Source: Vibrio qingdaonensis (lineage in GTDB: Bacteria; Pseudomonadota; Gammaproteobacteria; Enterobacterales; Vibrionaceae). Taken from it: 64,000 nt of DNA. Of the stretch, positions 49,240 to 58,089 are shown one piece after another. The translations under genes were made by a program, and so were the position numbers. Position 1 is the stretch's first letter; every line of letters begins with the position of its first letter. The notes below the pieces were generated by a model. It ran no database searches, was not told where the DNA came from, and worked only from the letters and a program-made list of their open reading frames with translations. Location of the stretch: positions 186,001-250,000 of the forward strand of contig NZ_JAKRRY010000002.1 of the NCBI RefSeq assembly GCF_026191675.1, given 5' to 3'.

Positions 49240-50664
49240 CTAGTCAAATTTTGGTATTGCAGTGATTAACGGGACACCGGATATGGTTTCTAGTTGATGT
49301 CTGCGCCTAATGGTCGTGTCAAATAGCTCTAATACGATCGCCATGCCAATCCCAAGAGCAACGCCAGCCAAGATTCCTACGACGAAAAAGATGATCGCGG
49401 GGATATTGGTTGGGGCACTAGGGGTAAAAGGGCGATCAATAATTTTCACTCGTTTGTTTTGTTCAAATACACCAAGCGAACCCGTTAATTGAGCCATTTC
49501 GTAACGTTCGACCAGTTCGTCATATAACTGGCGTTTTAACGCGACATCTCGTTGTAGCTTTAACAACTGCTTTGCAGTACTCCCGTAGTTTTGAGCGGTA
49601 TCAGTGAGATCGTCTATCATGCGCTTTAGGCTACCCGTCTCTTGTTTTAACGATTCATAACGGCTTCTTACCACTTGTAAGCTCAGCAGTTGAGTGATCA
49701 ACACTGGTTGTAACTCACTGACCTGATTGCTGACTGAAGAATTAGCAATGTCCCATAGTTGGTCATTGTCTAAACTCGATTGTTCGGAGTTGAGAAGCAA
49801 GGTTCTTTCTTGCTCAAGCCGATCGAGTTCTCTCTCCCTTGCCTGCACAGCACTGTGGTTATTGGTATATTTCGCTTTGAGTAACGTGAGTGCACTGCGG
49901 GTTTCGATGATTTGTTCTTCTATCTTGCCGACAATAGGGTTGGTTTTAGATAGCTGCTGGTCTAACGTCCCGAGACTTTTTTCTACACCAGATAGCTCAG
50001 CTTCTTTTTCCGCGAGGGTTTGACGTAAAGACGCAAGGCGACTCAGATTTTCATTTTGCATTTCGGGTGTTGAAGATGAATACTGGTTGTAATAATTAGC
50101 CAGTGCTTGCTCTGCTGCGTCGAGATCTTGTTGTCGTTTGTCTATGTGTATGGCGAGAAATTCGCTGGAATCACGAATGGAGGAGCGCTCTGGCGCAAGT
50201 AACTCTTCAATAAAGTGGACACTGACGGCTTCGAGCATCGCTTGCATGCCTTCAGGTCGTGAGGCGGTGTGTTCGATTTTGATAAAATCTTTACTAAGTT
50301 GCGTTACCATCAAGCTTGACGACATTTTGTTGATGACTTGTTCTACTTCATCTGGGCGCATTTGATCATTGGTTAGCCCCAGATCATCGGCAACAGACAA
50401 TAAAACGTGACGACTATTGAGCAGCGTTTTTAAGGCTGCGATGCGATCCTTTAGCATGGTAGAGACTGCAAGATCTTCAAGGAACGGATTCATTTTTGCG
50501 GTTTCTTGAATCAGCATGCTGGTATGAGCTTTGTATTTTAGCGGTGCTAAAGTGGCAATCGCATAGGCAATAAATGGCATGACCAATATTGGAATCGCGA
50601 TGGCATAACGTCGTCGCCATGCCGCGGTGAAAATAATAAGGAGACGCAGCTTTAACTCACTCAT
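49240..50664 (-). CDS. sypO: Wzz-type polysaccharide chain-length protein SypO-like
   Basis: A 474-residue polysaccharide co-polymerase. TM1 lies near residues 20-40 (IAIPILVMPFIAYAIAT). A long periplasmic coiled-coil region rich in Glu/Gln/Leu spans about 150-390. TM2 near the C-terminus (IPAIIFFVVGILAGVALGIGM) follows the proline-rich DRPFTPSAPTNIP. It has no cytoplasmic kinase domain. It sets polymer length with the polymerase. The start at 50664 has GGAGG upstream and overlaps the sypN stop by 4 bp. Confidence 0.87.
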   Translation of the reverse strand: MSELKLRLLIIFTAAWRRRYAIAIPILVMPFIAYAIATLAPLKYKAHTSMLIQETAKMNPFLEDLAVSTMLKDRIAALKTLLNSRHVLLSVADDLGLTNDQMRPDEVEQVINKMSSSLMVTQLSKDFIKIEHTASRPEGMQAMLEAVSVHFIEELLAPERSSIRDSSEFLAIHIDKRQQDLDAAEQALANYYNQYSSSTPEMQNENLSRLASLRQTLAEKEAELSGVEKSLGTLDQQLSKTNPIVGKIEEQIIETRSALTLLKAKYTNNHSAVQARERELDRLEQERTLLLNSEQSSLDNDQLWDIANSSVSNQVSELQPVLITQLLSLQVVRSRYESLKQETGSLKRMIDDLTDTAQNYGSTAKQLLKLQRDVALKRQLYDELVERYEMAQLTGSLGVFEQNKRVKIIDRPFTPSAPTNIPAIIFFVVGILAGVALGIGMAIVLELFDTTIRRRHQLETISGVPLITAIPKFD

Positions 50665-51785
50665 ATCGCCTCCAAATAATGCTCTAGTGTAATGACTCGC
50701 TGATCCCAACTTTCGCTGTCTACAATCCCTTTGGGCAGCTCTGCGGAGTGTAATTCAAGACGTTTTAGAGCCTGTATTAGTGAGGCAGAGTCGTGGACGA
50801 CGTTAACATGCTCGCGGTAAGGGTCGAGCGCAGGAAAGTTACTGGCGACGATTGGGCGTCGAGAGGCTAAATACTCTTTAAGCTTGAGTGGGTTACATGC
50901 GATTATTTGTTCGTTCAATACAAAGGGCAATAGGCTGACCGTCCAGTGCTGGCTATAGCTAGGTAATTGCGAATGAGGGCGAGGTCCAAGATAGTGGACG
51001 TTATCGGCCTGAATGATAGGAAAGCTATCTAACTCTAATGGTCCAATAAAGACAAAGTCCCAATGGGGCAATGCTCGGATTGCGTCATTCAATAATGGGT
51101 AATCTATCCAATCTGACAGGCTGCCATAAAAGCCTGCGATAGGACGCTGATTGTTAGGGAGATCGGTAGCTCGTATTGTAGGAGTCGAAAACTTTCCGCA
51201 GTCAACACCATGGCTTAAGACATTTGTTTTGGAGTCTGGGAACTTGCTCAGTAATTTGTCGCTTGCCGTAATGATCATATCGGCATTGGCAACCAGTCTT
51301 TCTTCGTGTTCTAACACAGTACGATGGTCAACACCGGCGAGCGCCCCAAAATCATCGCCGCAATAGTATAGAACAGGGTAGTCTCCTAGCAGTGGGCATA
51401 CATCAACAGCGGTGGGTAGCGAGGTCCAGACGAGTGCATTATTCAGTGATAACTTATTGATAATAGGTCGAAGCTGATAAGCCATTAGGTTTGCGGCCAG
51501 CTTTCTCGCCATTGCAGAGCGAGGAGCTGGTATGGTGATGAGATTGACAATTGTTATTGAACTCGGCACCGTTTCGGTGTCCAAATCAAGTTGATGAGAC
51601 TTGTCTTTGCCAAGAAGTTTATTTGCCGCTCGATGAAGATCGTGGCGGCTAAAACGGGGTTGGCGTAGGCCAATGGAGTTGATCCACAGCACTTTTCGTT
51701 GCTTGGCGAGACGCTTGACCAAGTGCTGTGTGCTTGACGGCAGAGCACCAAAATCTTCCCCAAATACAATCAGATCTCTCATCAT
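50661..51785 (-). CDS. sypN: Glycosyltransferase SypN-like
   Basis: A 374-residue GT-B type glycosyltransferase. The N-terminal part (RDLIVFGEDFGALPSSTQHL, RKVLWINSIGLRQPRF) and the C-terminal part (FYGSLSDWIDYPLL, FVFIGPLEL, LLPFVLNEQIIACNPLKLKE) resemble GT4 enzymes of exopolysaccharide clusters, with a K-x-x-E type donor site. Two ATG codons in tandem (51785, 51782) follow AGGGAA. The substrate is unknown; the SypN position supports the call. Confidence 0.82.
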   Translation of the reverse strand: MMRDLIVFGEDFGALPSSTQHLVKRLAKQRKVLWINSIGLRQPRFSRHDLHRAANKLLGKDKSHQLDLDTETVPSSITIVNLITIPAPRSAMARKLAANLMAYQLRPIINKLSLNNALVWTSLPTAVDVCPLLGDYPVLYYCGDDFGALAGVDHRTVLEHEERLVANADMIITASDKLLSKFPDSKTNVLSHGVDCGKFSTPTIRATDLPNNQRPIAGFYGSLSDWIDYPLLNDAIRALPHWDFVFIGPLELDSFPIIQADNVHYLGPRPHSQLPSYSQHWTVSLLPFVLNEQIIACNPLKLKEYLASRRPIVASNFPALDPYREHVNVVHDSASLIQALKRLELHSAELPKGIVDSESWDQRVITLEHYLEAI

Positions 51786-51834
51786 TATTCCCTTATTTGA
51801 GTGGCAGCGACGGCTATTCATTTGCATTGAACCA

Positions 51835-52569
51835 TTACTGATCTTGGTTGATATATTTGACTATTTTTGCAGGGCTACCTGCTGCAATTACGTTCGAAGG
51901 TAAATCATGGGTGACGACGCTACCAGCAGCGACAATTGTCCCTTCGCCAACGGTCACTCCAGGTTGTATGGTGACGCCCGTGGCTAGCCAAACATCTTTT
52001 TCAAGGATGATACTGCCGATGCGATGATCTTCATCAGGGTCGCCTAATGCACGTTTCTTTGCGTTGAGAGGATGTCCGGAGTAACCAAAGAGCTGACAAC
52101 GACCCGCAATTCTCACATTATCTTGAATCTCAACCAGCTCTGACACGGCAATGGTGACTTGCCATCCAATATCAACATTGCTACCTACAAGTAGTTTGGG
52201 CTGTACTTGAGGGTCTGGATGGGGAGTGGTTCGACCGCTGAATGTCGTGTGTCCGGAGACACGACAGTCGTTACCTAACTCAATGGTCAGCGGTCCAGTA
52301 ATAAGGGGCAGGCCACTATAAAGATATAAGGAGTGACCATAGCTTGCGATACGTCCTTTAAATGCCGGCGTATAAATAACCAAACGCGTGAATGTTTCAA
52401 TACTATTGCGACATAAAGTCACCAACGCGTAGAGAACGTTGTTGTAGAACCGTGGTGTGGGAAGGCCGGTTGCCCGTGTTTTTTTCAAAAAGACAAACAG
52501 CTTTTGCATTTTAGGATTCGGGTGCGAGCGTAACCAAGTTTTAAAATCAAATGAAGTAGTGGCGTTCAT
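51835..52569 (-). CDS. sypM: Left-handed beta-helix acyltransferase SypM-like
   Basis: A 244-residue protein with a C-terminal hexapeptide-repeat domain. ILEKDVWLATGVTIQPGVTV, GEGTIVAAGSVVTHDLPSN and AGSPAKIVKYI resemble maltose O-acetyltransferase and NodL enzymes. It probably acetylates a sugar of the polymer. It begins 101 bp after sypL, with a sigma-54-like promoter in between. The start at 52569 has AAGGAC upstream. Confidence 0.86.
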   Translation of the reverse strand: MNATTSFDFKTWLRSHPNPKMQKLFVFLKKTRATGLPTPRFYNNVLYALVTLCRNSIETFTRLVIYTPAFKGRIASYGHSLYLYSGLPLITGPLTIELGNDCRVSGHTTFSGRTTPHPDPQVQPKLLVGSNVDIGWQVTIAVSELVEIQDNVRIAGRCQLFGYSGHPLNAKKRALGDPDEDHRIGSIILEKDVWLATGVTIQPGVTVGEGTIVAAGSVVTHDLPSNVIAAGSPAKIVKYINQDQ

Positions 52570-52611
52570 CGTTGAAGTCCTTGTCAAAAAGCTTGAGGTC
52601 TTCATAGAATT

Positions 52612-52626
52612 ACAAGAAGCGAGCCA
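52612..52626 (-). promoter_or_regulatory. Sigma-54-like promoter of sypM
   Basis: On the minus strand TGGCTCGCTTCTTGT fits TGGCACG-N4-TTGC with two mismatches (T for A, final T for C). It lies 43 bp before the sypM start, in the place where V. fischeri has an internal sigma-54 promoter. Confidence 0.65.
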
Positions 52627-52670
52627 ACTATTTTTATTGTTTTAAAACAGATAATTAGTTCTATCTGTGG

Positions 52671-54062
52671 TTAGCGAGGGTGAGTGTTCTCAAATTGAGA
52701 AGCAATTTGTGAGACGGCGATAGTGAGAGCAGCGAGGAGATAGATGGGCCAATTGAAGCCTTGAGTGAGAAAAGTACCAGAAACAATAGTGCCGATTAAT
52801 CCGCTATAAACAGCGAGTGCCATTGACAAAAGATAAGGGGGGACATTGGTTTGGTTATCGATGGTTTGGCTATCGATAGTTTGTAGGGTTTGGCGAGCGC
52901 ATTTCACTAAAGAATAGATAAACATGATGAACAGGCCTAGACCTAAAAAACCGGTTTCGGCTAACACGCCAAACCATGTACTGTGGACCGCATGATTGAC
53001 GCCATCCCAGTGGGGGCTGTAGAAAAAGTAGTTATAATAAAAATTATCCAAACCGACACCAAAGATTGGATTATCTAGTGCCATTTTATAGGCCGCTTCC
53101 CAAGCATACAGCCGCCCCATTGCGGACGCATCAATCCCAACTTCTTCCGCACCGCCAGAAGCACGGTCGGAAATGCCCGCAACGGCGTATAAAGCGAGAG
53201 CGGCAATCCCGCCGATAGAAAAGAACAAGGTTTTAGATTGAATAAGTCGCCAAGCATAGACGCCGAATACGGACATTGAGCCAAGCAATCCTCCACGACT
53301 TTGAGTCGCGATCACGGCGAGCAACAACACGATAGAGGTAATGAAAGAAAAAGTACGAAAAAAGCCACCTATCCCTTTTGTCGTCGCAGCGCCGACAGAA
53401 AACGCCAGTGGGAACATTAGCACTAACGCGAGATCATTTGGGTCACCGAGCATAGAGCCAAAATCTCGCCCAATGGTGACACGGGAGCCCTCAACCAGCC
53501 CGATACCGTTAACGGAGTTGAACAGGGCAACGCAACCGACAAGTAATCCTGATGTGACCATCAAGAAAGAGAACCGTGACAGTTCTTTGGGAGAGGTGAT
53601 AAGCCAAGACACGGCTAATGTCATGACCATGATTTTCCAGTAGGTACCATTGAACATTGCGATGGCAACGCCTCTGTTAGCCGCCAGAATGACGCCGATG
53701 ATGACCAGCCCCCAAAAAGCAATAAGCCATATGTAAGTTCGATGCCAATAGAGTTTGACTTGCTGACTGACCAGCGTGTGCCAAAGTAAAGCACCAAGTG
53801 CTCCTGCGGATAACATTAGCGGGAACTTTAATGGGTAAAGGACCGGGAAAACCTCATGAATTCGGAAAAATGAAAAGACAATGAAGAGGGTCACGAGCCA
53901 AAAGGTTTGACTAAGAACAAATAAAATTGCTATGGGCAATAAACTGAGTGCTAGCCCTAAGGCAGGATGGGGGATGAACCACCAAATAAGTCCAACGAAC
54001 AAGGTAACCCCAAGGCTGAGTAAGCCATGTTTTGCGGTTGGGTTAGCGTGCGTGGTTGTCAT
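52671..54062 (-). CDS. sypL: O-antigen ligase/polymerase family protein SypL-like
   Basis: A 463-residue membrane protein with about 12 helices and a Wzy_C/O-antigen ligase domain. A periplasmic loop contains the family-like NPIFGVGLDNFYYNYFF and the HSTWFGVLAETGFLGLGLF motif. RGGLLGSMSVFGVYA also fits. It should polymerise the repeat unit. ATG follows directly after the sypK TAG. Its 3' end contains the enhancer-like element for sypM. Confidence 0.86.
   Translation of the reverse strand: MTTTHANPTAKHGLLSLGVTLFVGLIWWFIPHPALGLALSLLPIAILFVLSQTFWLVTLFIVFSFFRIHEVFPVLYPLKFPLMLSAGALGALLWHTLVSQQVKLYWHRTYIWLIAFWGLVIIGVILAANRGVAIAMFNGTYWKIMVMTLAVSWLITSPKELSRFSFLMVTSGLLVGCVALFNSVNGIGLVEGSRVTIGRDFGSMLGDPNDLALVLMFPLAFSVGAATTKGIGGFFRTFSFITSIVLLLAVIATQSRGGLLGSMSVFGVYAWRLIQSKTLFFSIGGIAALALYAVAGISDRASGGAEEVGIDASAMGRLYAWEAAYKMALDNPIFGVGLDNFYYNYFFYSPHWDGVNHAVHSTWFGVLAETGFLGLGLFIMFIYSLVKCARQTLQTIDSQTIDNQTNVPPYLLSMALAVYSGLIGTIVSGTFLTQGFNWPIYLLAALTIAVSQIASQFENTHPR
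52685..52709 (-). promoter_or_regulatory. Candidate SypG enhancer site upstream of sypM, inside sypL
   Basis: A 25-bp element read on the minus strand as CAAATTGCTTC, TCAATTTGAG and AACA. It is closely related to the sypP and sypI sites and includes the palindrome TTCTCAAATTGAGAA on the plus strand. It is 59 bp upstream of the sigma-54-like promoter and lies within the last codons of sypL. Confidence 0.68.
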
Positions 54063-55469
54063 CTAAGGCTCACTCTGCTGCAGGGCTGGCAGTTGGGTTA
54101 GTGCAAAACGCTGCAGCAATAATGCGGTTAATAGAATAAAAATAGGTGAGAGGAGGCTCATGATCAAGCGAGCAGTCATATCTTGTATATAGATGGACAA
54201 GAAGCAAAAACTGATGGATAGCATTGCTAAAGTAAGTAATGAACCACAGTCATAATGGAGATGGTAAAAACGGTGACTGACGATGCTAATAGCAACAAAC
54301 CGTCCTATGCCCACTAGGGCTAGGGCCGTTAGTATGGCGATGATTCCCCATTGCCCTGCCACAAAAGCGCTAGAAACGCCGCCGACGGCACTGATCAAGT
54401 TGATGGTGAATAGGTGCTGAGTCTGTTTGCGATAAAGAATGCCGATGTTAGTGATTTCCCCCATTTCCTTGAACATGGCGATCATTAGGGCGGGAACGAT
54501 GAAGGTGATGGCAGGCTCGTAGTCAATAGGCAGCGCGATTGAAATAAACAGCGGGGCAGCATAACTCATCGCAGCGACAAGCATAAAAATATAGATGAGT
54601 CCGGCTTGCGATATTCTGATGACTGCCGTACGGCCTTGTTCTTTGATCATCTGAAATCGTTTTGGCATCCACCACATACCGAAAGGCTGAACCAATAGAC
54701 ACATGGCAAGCGCAAATTTAGCTGCGATGGCGTATAGCCCAAGTTCCAGTAGTGATGTGTTCGCCGCGAGTATCCACCTTTCGGCACCACTTAGGCCAAA
54801 GGCAACAAGACCTGAACCGACAATAGGTAGACTGTAAATGAGGTACTGCTTCATCGGTGATATGGGTATTTTTCGCCAACGAAATTGGTTTGCGACTTGT
54901 AATGCCACCATTTGGAATACTGTTGCCACAAGCCCTGCCCAAAGAATGGCGCCCACTGTCGCATGTAGATTGAGTGCAATGACGATCCAGGTGACTTGAA
55001 TGAGACTGGCGATTGCACTAATGACGAAAAATGAGCGAGCTTTGTCCTGCATTCGAAGCCAAGCAGTGGAGACAGAGAGTGGTCCAGTAAAGAGTACGCT
55101 CACTAGTACCAGTAGCAGTTCTTTATGCGTTATAGGAGACAGAAGCTGGTGGTCTAGAGTAAACGCTAACAAACAAAGTGGTAGACCGATAATTGCGGCT
55201 ACTAAGCACGATAAACTAAAGAGTCGATTAGCGATTACGTATTGTTTTTTTACCGAGGTAAAGTGACCAGCATATCGATAAAGGGCTTCATGAAGGCAAA
55301 AGGTAATGAATAAGCCAACAAACACGCTAATTGTTGCCAGTAGTTCAAGCTTACCAATTTGTTCTGGCGCCAAATATCGAGTAATGAACGGCAGCATGAT
55401 GAGTGAAAGCCCTCGTGTTACGACAATGCTAAAGCCATAAGTGATGAAGTGTTGCCAAGACTTATTCAT
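54063..55469 (-). CDS. sypK: Wzx/MATE-like oligosaccharide flippase SypK-like
   Basis: A 468-residue membrane protein with about 12-14 helices of the polysaccharide-transport (Wzx) superfamily. The N-terminus is typical: ITYGFSIVVTRGLSLIMLPF with TRYLAPEQIGKLELL. It should flip the lipid-linked repeat unit to the periplasm. The start at 55469 overlaps the sypJ end by 8 bp; an upstream in-frame extension reads through sypJ. Confidence 0.86.
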   Translation of the reverse strand: MNKSWQHFITYGFSIVVTRGLSLIMLPFITRYLAPEQIGKLELLATISVFVGLFITFCLHEALYRYAGHFTSVKKQYVIANRLFSLSCLVAAIIGLPLCLLAFTLDHQLLSPITHKELLLVLVSVLFTGPLSVSTAWLRMQDKARSFFVISAIASLIQVTWIVIALNLHATVGAILWAGLVATVFQMVALQVANQFRWRKIPISPMKQYLIYSLPIVGSGLVAFGLSGAERWILAANTSLLELGLYAIAAKFALAMCLLVQPFGMWWMPKRFQMIKEQGRTAVIRISQAGLIYIFMLVAAMSYAAPLFISIALPIDYEPAITFIVPALMIAMFKEMGEITNIGILYRKQTQHLFTINLISAVGGVSSAFVAGQWGIIAILTALALVGIGRFVAISIVSHRFYHLHYDCGSLLTLAMLSISFCFLSIYIQDMTARLIMSLLSPIFILLTALLLQRFALTQLPALQQSEP

Positions 55470-56640
55470 GAGAACTTTCTCGTAGGCACATTGGTTGAGA
55501 AAGTATCGAAATTGAATGAGCAGCATCGTGATAACAAATATCGGCACGGTAGTGTTGCGCTTTTTCTAAAGTTGCAATACTGATTTCTTCGCGTAACAGC
55601 GGTGACTGATTGAGTAACACAAGTTTATCTGCAAGAGACGTTGCATTGTTTGGTTGATACTTCAAACAATCAACGTTATCGGTGAGTATTTGATCCCAGT
55701 ACGCGCCGTCTTCTGGAATGACTGGGCATAAGCCTGCCGCCATCGCTTCTAGTACTGAAAGACCAAAAGGCTCATGGGTACTGGTGGAGACGAAAATACT
55801 GCACTGTTTGCGGATATCATCAAGATTGTCTGGTTGCTCGTGCCAGCTTAATGTCGCTAGTGGCTGAGGGGCCTGACATTGTTCGTGTTGCGATATCATG
55901 GCACTCGGTTTGATGTAACAAATATCACCTTCAGCAGGGCAATCCATGCTCTTTATTGCTGCCGTAAGAAGGTCGAGGTTTTTCCATTTTAGCAGTGATG
56001 CAGCCCAAAATACTCGTGCTTGAGATTGTTGGCGAAGACTTGGCCATTGCGATACGCTGAGCCCATTAATGAACGGTGTCGCATTAATATGGCAAAGTTG
56101 AGTGCCATCATTCAGCATTGATAATGCGAGCGTAATGGAGGCTTCTGTGCTTTCTAAGTAATAAATCTGGTCAGCTTGTTTTAGGCACCAGGCGACAGAG
56201 CGAGAATTGCCAACCGGTCCGTGGATGAATTGAATAATTGGCAGTTTAAGTAGGGTTTTGAGCAGGTAAAGTACCATGTCTGACCCTGGCTGAGTTGTTC
56301 CTATTAGTAAGGTAGCCTTGGGTAGCCAAGTGAGATAAGCCATGCACAAGCATAGGCGAAATAGCAGTACTAAATAAAACGCTCGCCCCGTGATCGACGA
56401 CATCCAAGATGAAAAAGGAATAGTGAGTATTTTGATTTCCTTTCCCTCAGTTCGAGCATACTCTTGCCATCCTTGTGGGTGAGCGGTAATCACGCTGACG
56501 GAAAAATCAGGCTCATCACAAACTGAGAGAATGGCTTGAGTGGCGACTTTTGATCCACCATGAAAGGGCATTGGGTCAAAGATCACCGCGTGGCGGTTTG
56601 GTGTAGACTTGCTGTCAGGGACTGGGTTCAAATTAGACAT
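55462..56640 (-). CDS. sypJ: Glycosyltransferase SypJ-like
   Basis: A 392-residue GT4-type glycosyltransferase. The N-terminus HAVIFDPMPFHGGSKVATQA, the donor-site region RVFWAASLLKWKNLDLL and the acidic motif STSTHEPFGLSVLEAMAAGL (EX7E) are clear. The start at 56640 has a strong GGGAGG and overlaps the sypI end by 8 bp. The sugar is unknown. Confidence 0.86.
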   Translation of the reverse strand: MSNLNPVPDSKSTPNRHAVIFDPMPFHGGSKVATQAILSVCDEPDFSVSVITAHPQGWQEYARTEGKEIKILTIPFSSWMSSITGRAFYLVLLFRLCLCMAYLTWLPKATLLIGTTQPGSDMVLYLLKTLLKLPIIQFIHGPVGNSRSVAWCLKQADQIYYLESTEASITLALSMLNDGTQLCHINATPFINGLSVSQWPSLRQQSQARVFWAASLLKWKNLDLLTAAIKSMDCPAEGDICYIKPSAMISQHEQCQAPQPLATLSWHEQPDNLDDIRKQCSIFVSTSTHEPFGLSVLEAMAAGLCPVIPEDGAYWDQILTDNVDCLKYQPNNATSLADKLVLLNQSPLLREEISIATLEKAQHYRADICYHDAAHSISILSQPMCLRESSHE

Positions 56641-57865
56641 GACGAACACCTCCCACCCAATGGCGCTGAACATAGGTTTTTAGCGGTCTTAATGCTGCAA
56701 AAAGAGACACACTTTCCTGAGCTTGGCTTTTGATGACTTTGTCATAGATATGCTCAATCGCTCGGGTGTTAGTTTGTACACTGAGGTGCTTAGACACATA
56801 GTTATAAGCATGGTCGGCTAGTGTCGGAGATAAGCTTGAAAACTCATCAATAAGTCGGCACCACTGAACTAATAGCTCATCATCACCATGATTGTCGAAG
56901 AGAAGAGCACTGGTATTGTGGGTAACAAATTCTGGGATACCGCCTATATTTGGCGCAATAATGGGCAATTTAGCTAAGGCTGCTTCGGCGATAACCAGTC
57001 CAAATGCTTCTTCTCGAGTTGCGCTGATAAATCCGTCGACACCCCCGACTAGCCATTGCGAGACATTGGATTGCTCACCAACGAATGTGACATGCTTTTC
57101 GATGCGAAGGTGTGTAGCGAGAGATTGCAGCGCCTGCCTTAATTCCCCATCGCCAATAACCACCAAGTGCAGGTTCGGGTAGTGGGGAGTAAGTCGAGTT
57201 AAAGCATGTAGCAACCGATCGACGCCCTTACGGTGAATAAGTGAACCTACGGTTGCAAATAGGAGCGTGTTATCAGGGAGTTGGAGTTCCTGTTTTACCC
57301 ACGATGACTGCTGTTCTTGATACTGTTCTTGTGTAGCCCCTGACGCAGAGGGATTCGGTATGCCGTTGTGAATTACGTCAAGTTGATCTTTTGGGAAGCC
57401 GTCAGCAAGCAGGTTTTTAGAGATGGCATGGCTTACCGTCACGACTCGTGGTGAGAGATGTAATCCAAGCCAAAAACGATCGCGTAGCATATAGTCTGAG
57501 TGTAGTTGGGTGACTAAAGGCGTACCCGTTATCTTGGCAACGAAGTTCATCCATTGGCATGGTGCGCCACTGTTGACATGAATAGCATCAATGTTGAATT
57601 GCTTAATGAGCGCGATCCCTTTACTGATGAGTTGGAACCAGTTTTTGACGTTGAAATTCGGTTGGTATCCTCCCATTAGTAGGGTGAAGTGATCCAGTTG
57701 AGAGTCAATGGAGTGGGTCGCCAGCAGATCATTCAGAGCGTGGTTATTCGTCCAGACAACCGGGTGATACTCTGCAGTGTTTAAGTGGTTGATGAGTTGA
57801 ATGAGGCATTGCTCACTACCACGAATCCAGTTTTCTCCAAAGTGGACATACAAGATGTTTTTCAT
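56633..57865 (-). CDS. sypI: Glycosyltransferase SypI-like
   Basis: A 410-residue GT4 glycosyltransferase. The N-terminus is LYVHFGENWIRGSEQCLIQL, acceptor-side HVNSGAPCQW and VTVSHAISKNL follow, then GSLIHRKGVDRLLHAL and the EX7E motif ATREEAFGLVIAEAAL. A dedicated sigma-54 promoter and enhancer-like site occupy the 224-bp gap to sypH, as in V. fischeri. The start at 57865 has GAGG upstream. Confidence 0.87.
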   Translation of the reverse strand: MKNILYVHFGENWIRGSEQCLIQLINHLNTAEYHPVVWTNNHALNDLLATHSIDSQLDHFTLLMGGYQPNFNVKNWFQLISKGIALIKQFNIDAIHVNSGAPCQWMNFVAKITGTPLVTQLHSDYMLRDRFWLGLHLSPRVVTVSHAISKNLLADGFPKDQLDVIHNGIPNPSASGATQEQYQEQQSSWVKQELQLPDNTLLFATVGSLIHRKGVDRLLHALTRLTPHYPNLHLVVIGDGELRQALQSLATHLRIEKHVTFVGEQSNVSQWLVGGVDGFISATREEAFGLVIAEAALAKLPIIAPNIGGIPEFVTHNTSALLFDNHGDDELLVQWCRLIDEFSSLSPTLADHAYNYVSKHLSVQTNTRAIEHIYDKVIKSQAQESVSLFAALRPLKTYVQRHWVGGVRHV

Positions 57866-57914
57866 GTTGGCCTCGCAATCATTCACGCAAAAGTTCAATC
57901 GATACCTAACTAGA

Positions 57915-57929
57915 GCAATTGCGATGCCA
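57915..57929 (-). promoter_or_regulatory. Sigma-54 promoter of sypI
   Basis: On the minus strand TGGCATCGCAATTGC matches TGGCACG-N4-TTGC almost exactly, 50 bp before the sypI start. Confidence 0.85.
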
Positions 57930-57997
57930 ATAAAATATATCAATTTAAAACAGTGGTTTACGATTTATGTTGCGTTATTTTAAGAGCGAGTGACAGG

Positions 57998-58022
57998 GAT
58001 TCTCAATATAGGAATCAGTTTG
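57998..58022 (-). promoter_or_regulatory. Candidate SypG enhancer site upstream of sypI
   Basis: A 25-bp element read on the minus strand as CAAACTGATTC, CTATATTGAG and AATC. It contains the inverted repeat GATTC-N9-GAATC. It shares the identical 11-mer CAAACTGATTC with the sypP site and lies 69 bp upstream of the sigma-54 promoter, about one helical turn further than at sypP and sypM. Confidence 0.72.
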
Positions 58023-58089
58023 CAATGTGAGTGGGTTCGCGTGAGAGCAGAGTTAAAGACAGAAAACCGACGGCTTATTGCTCTCAACC

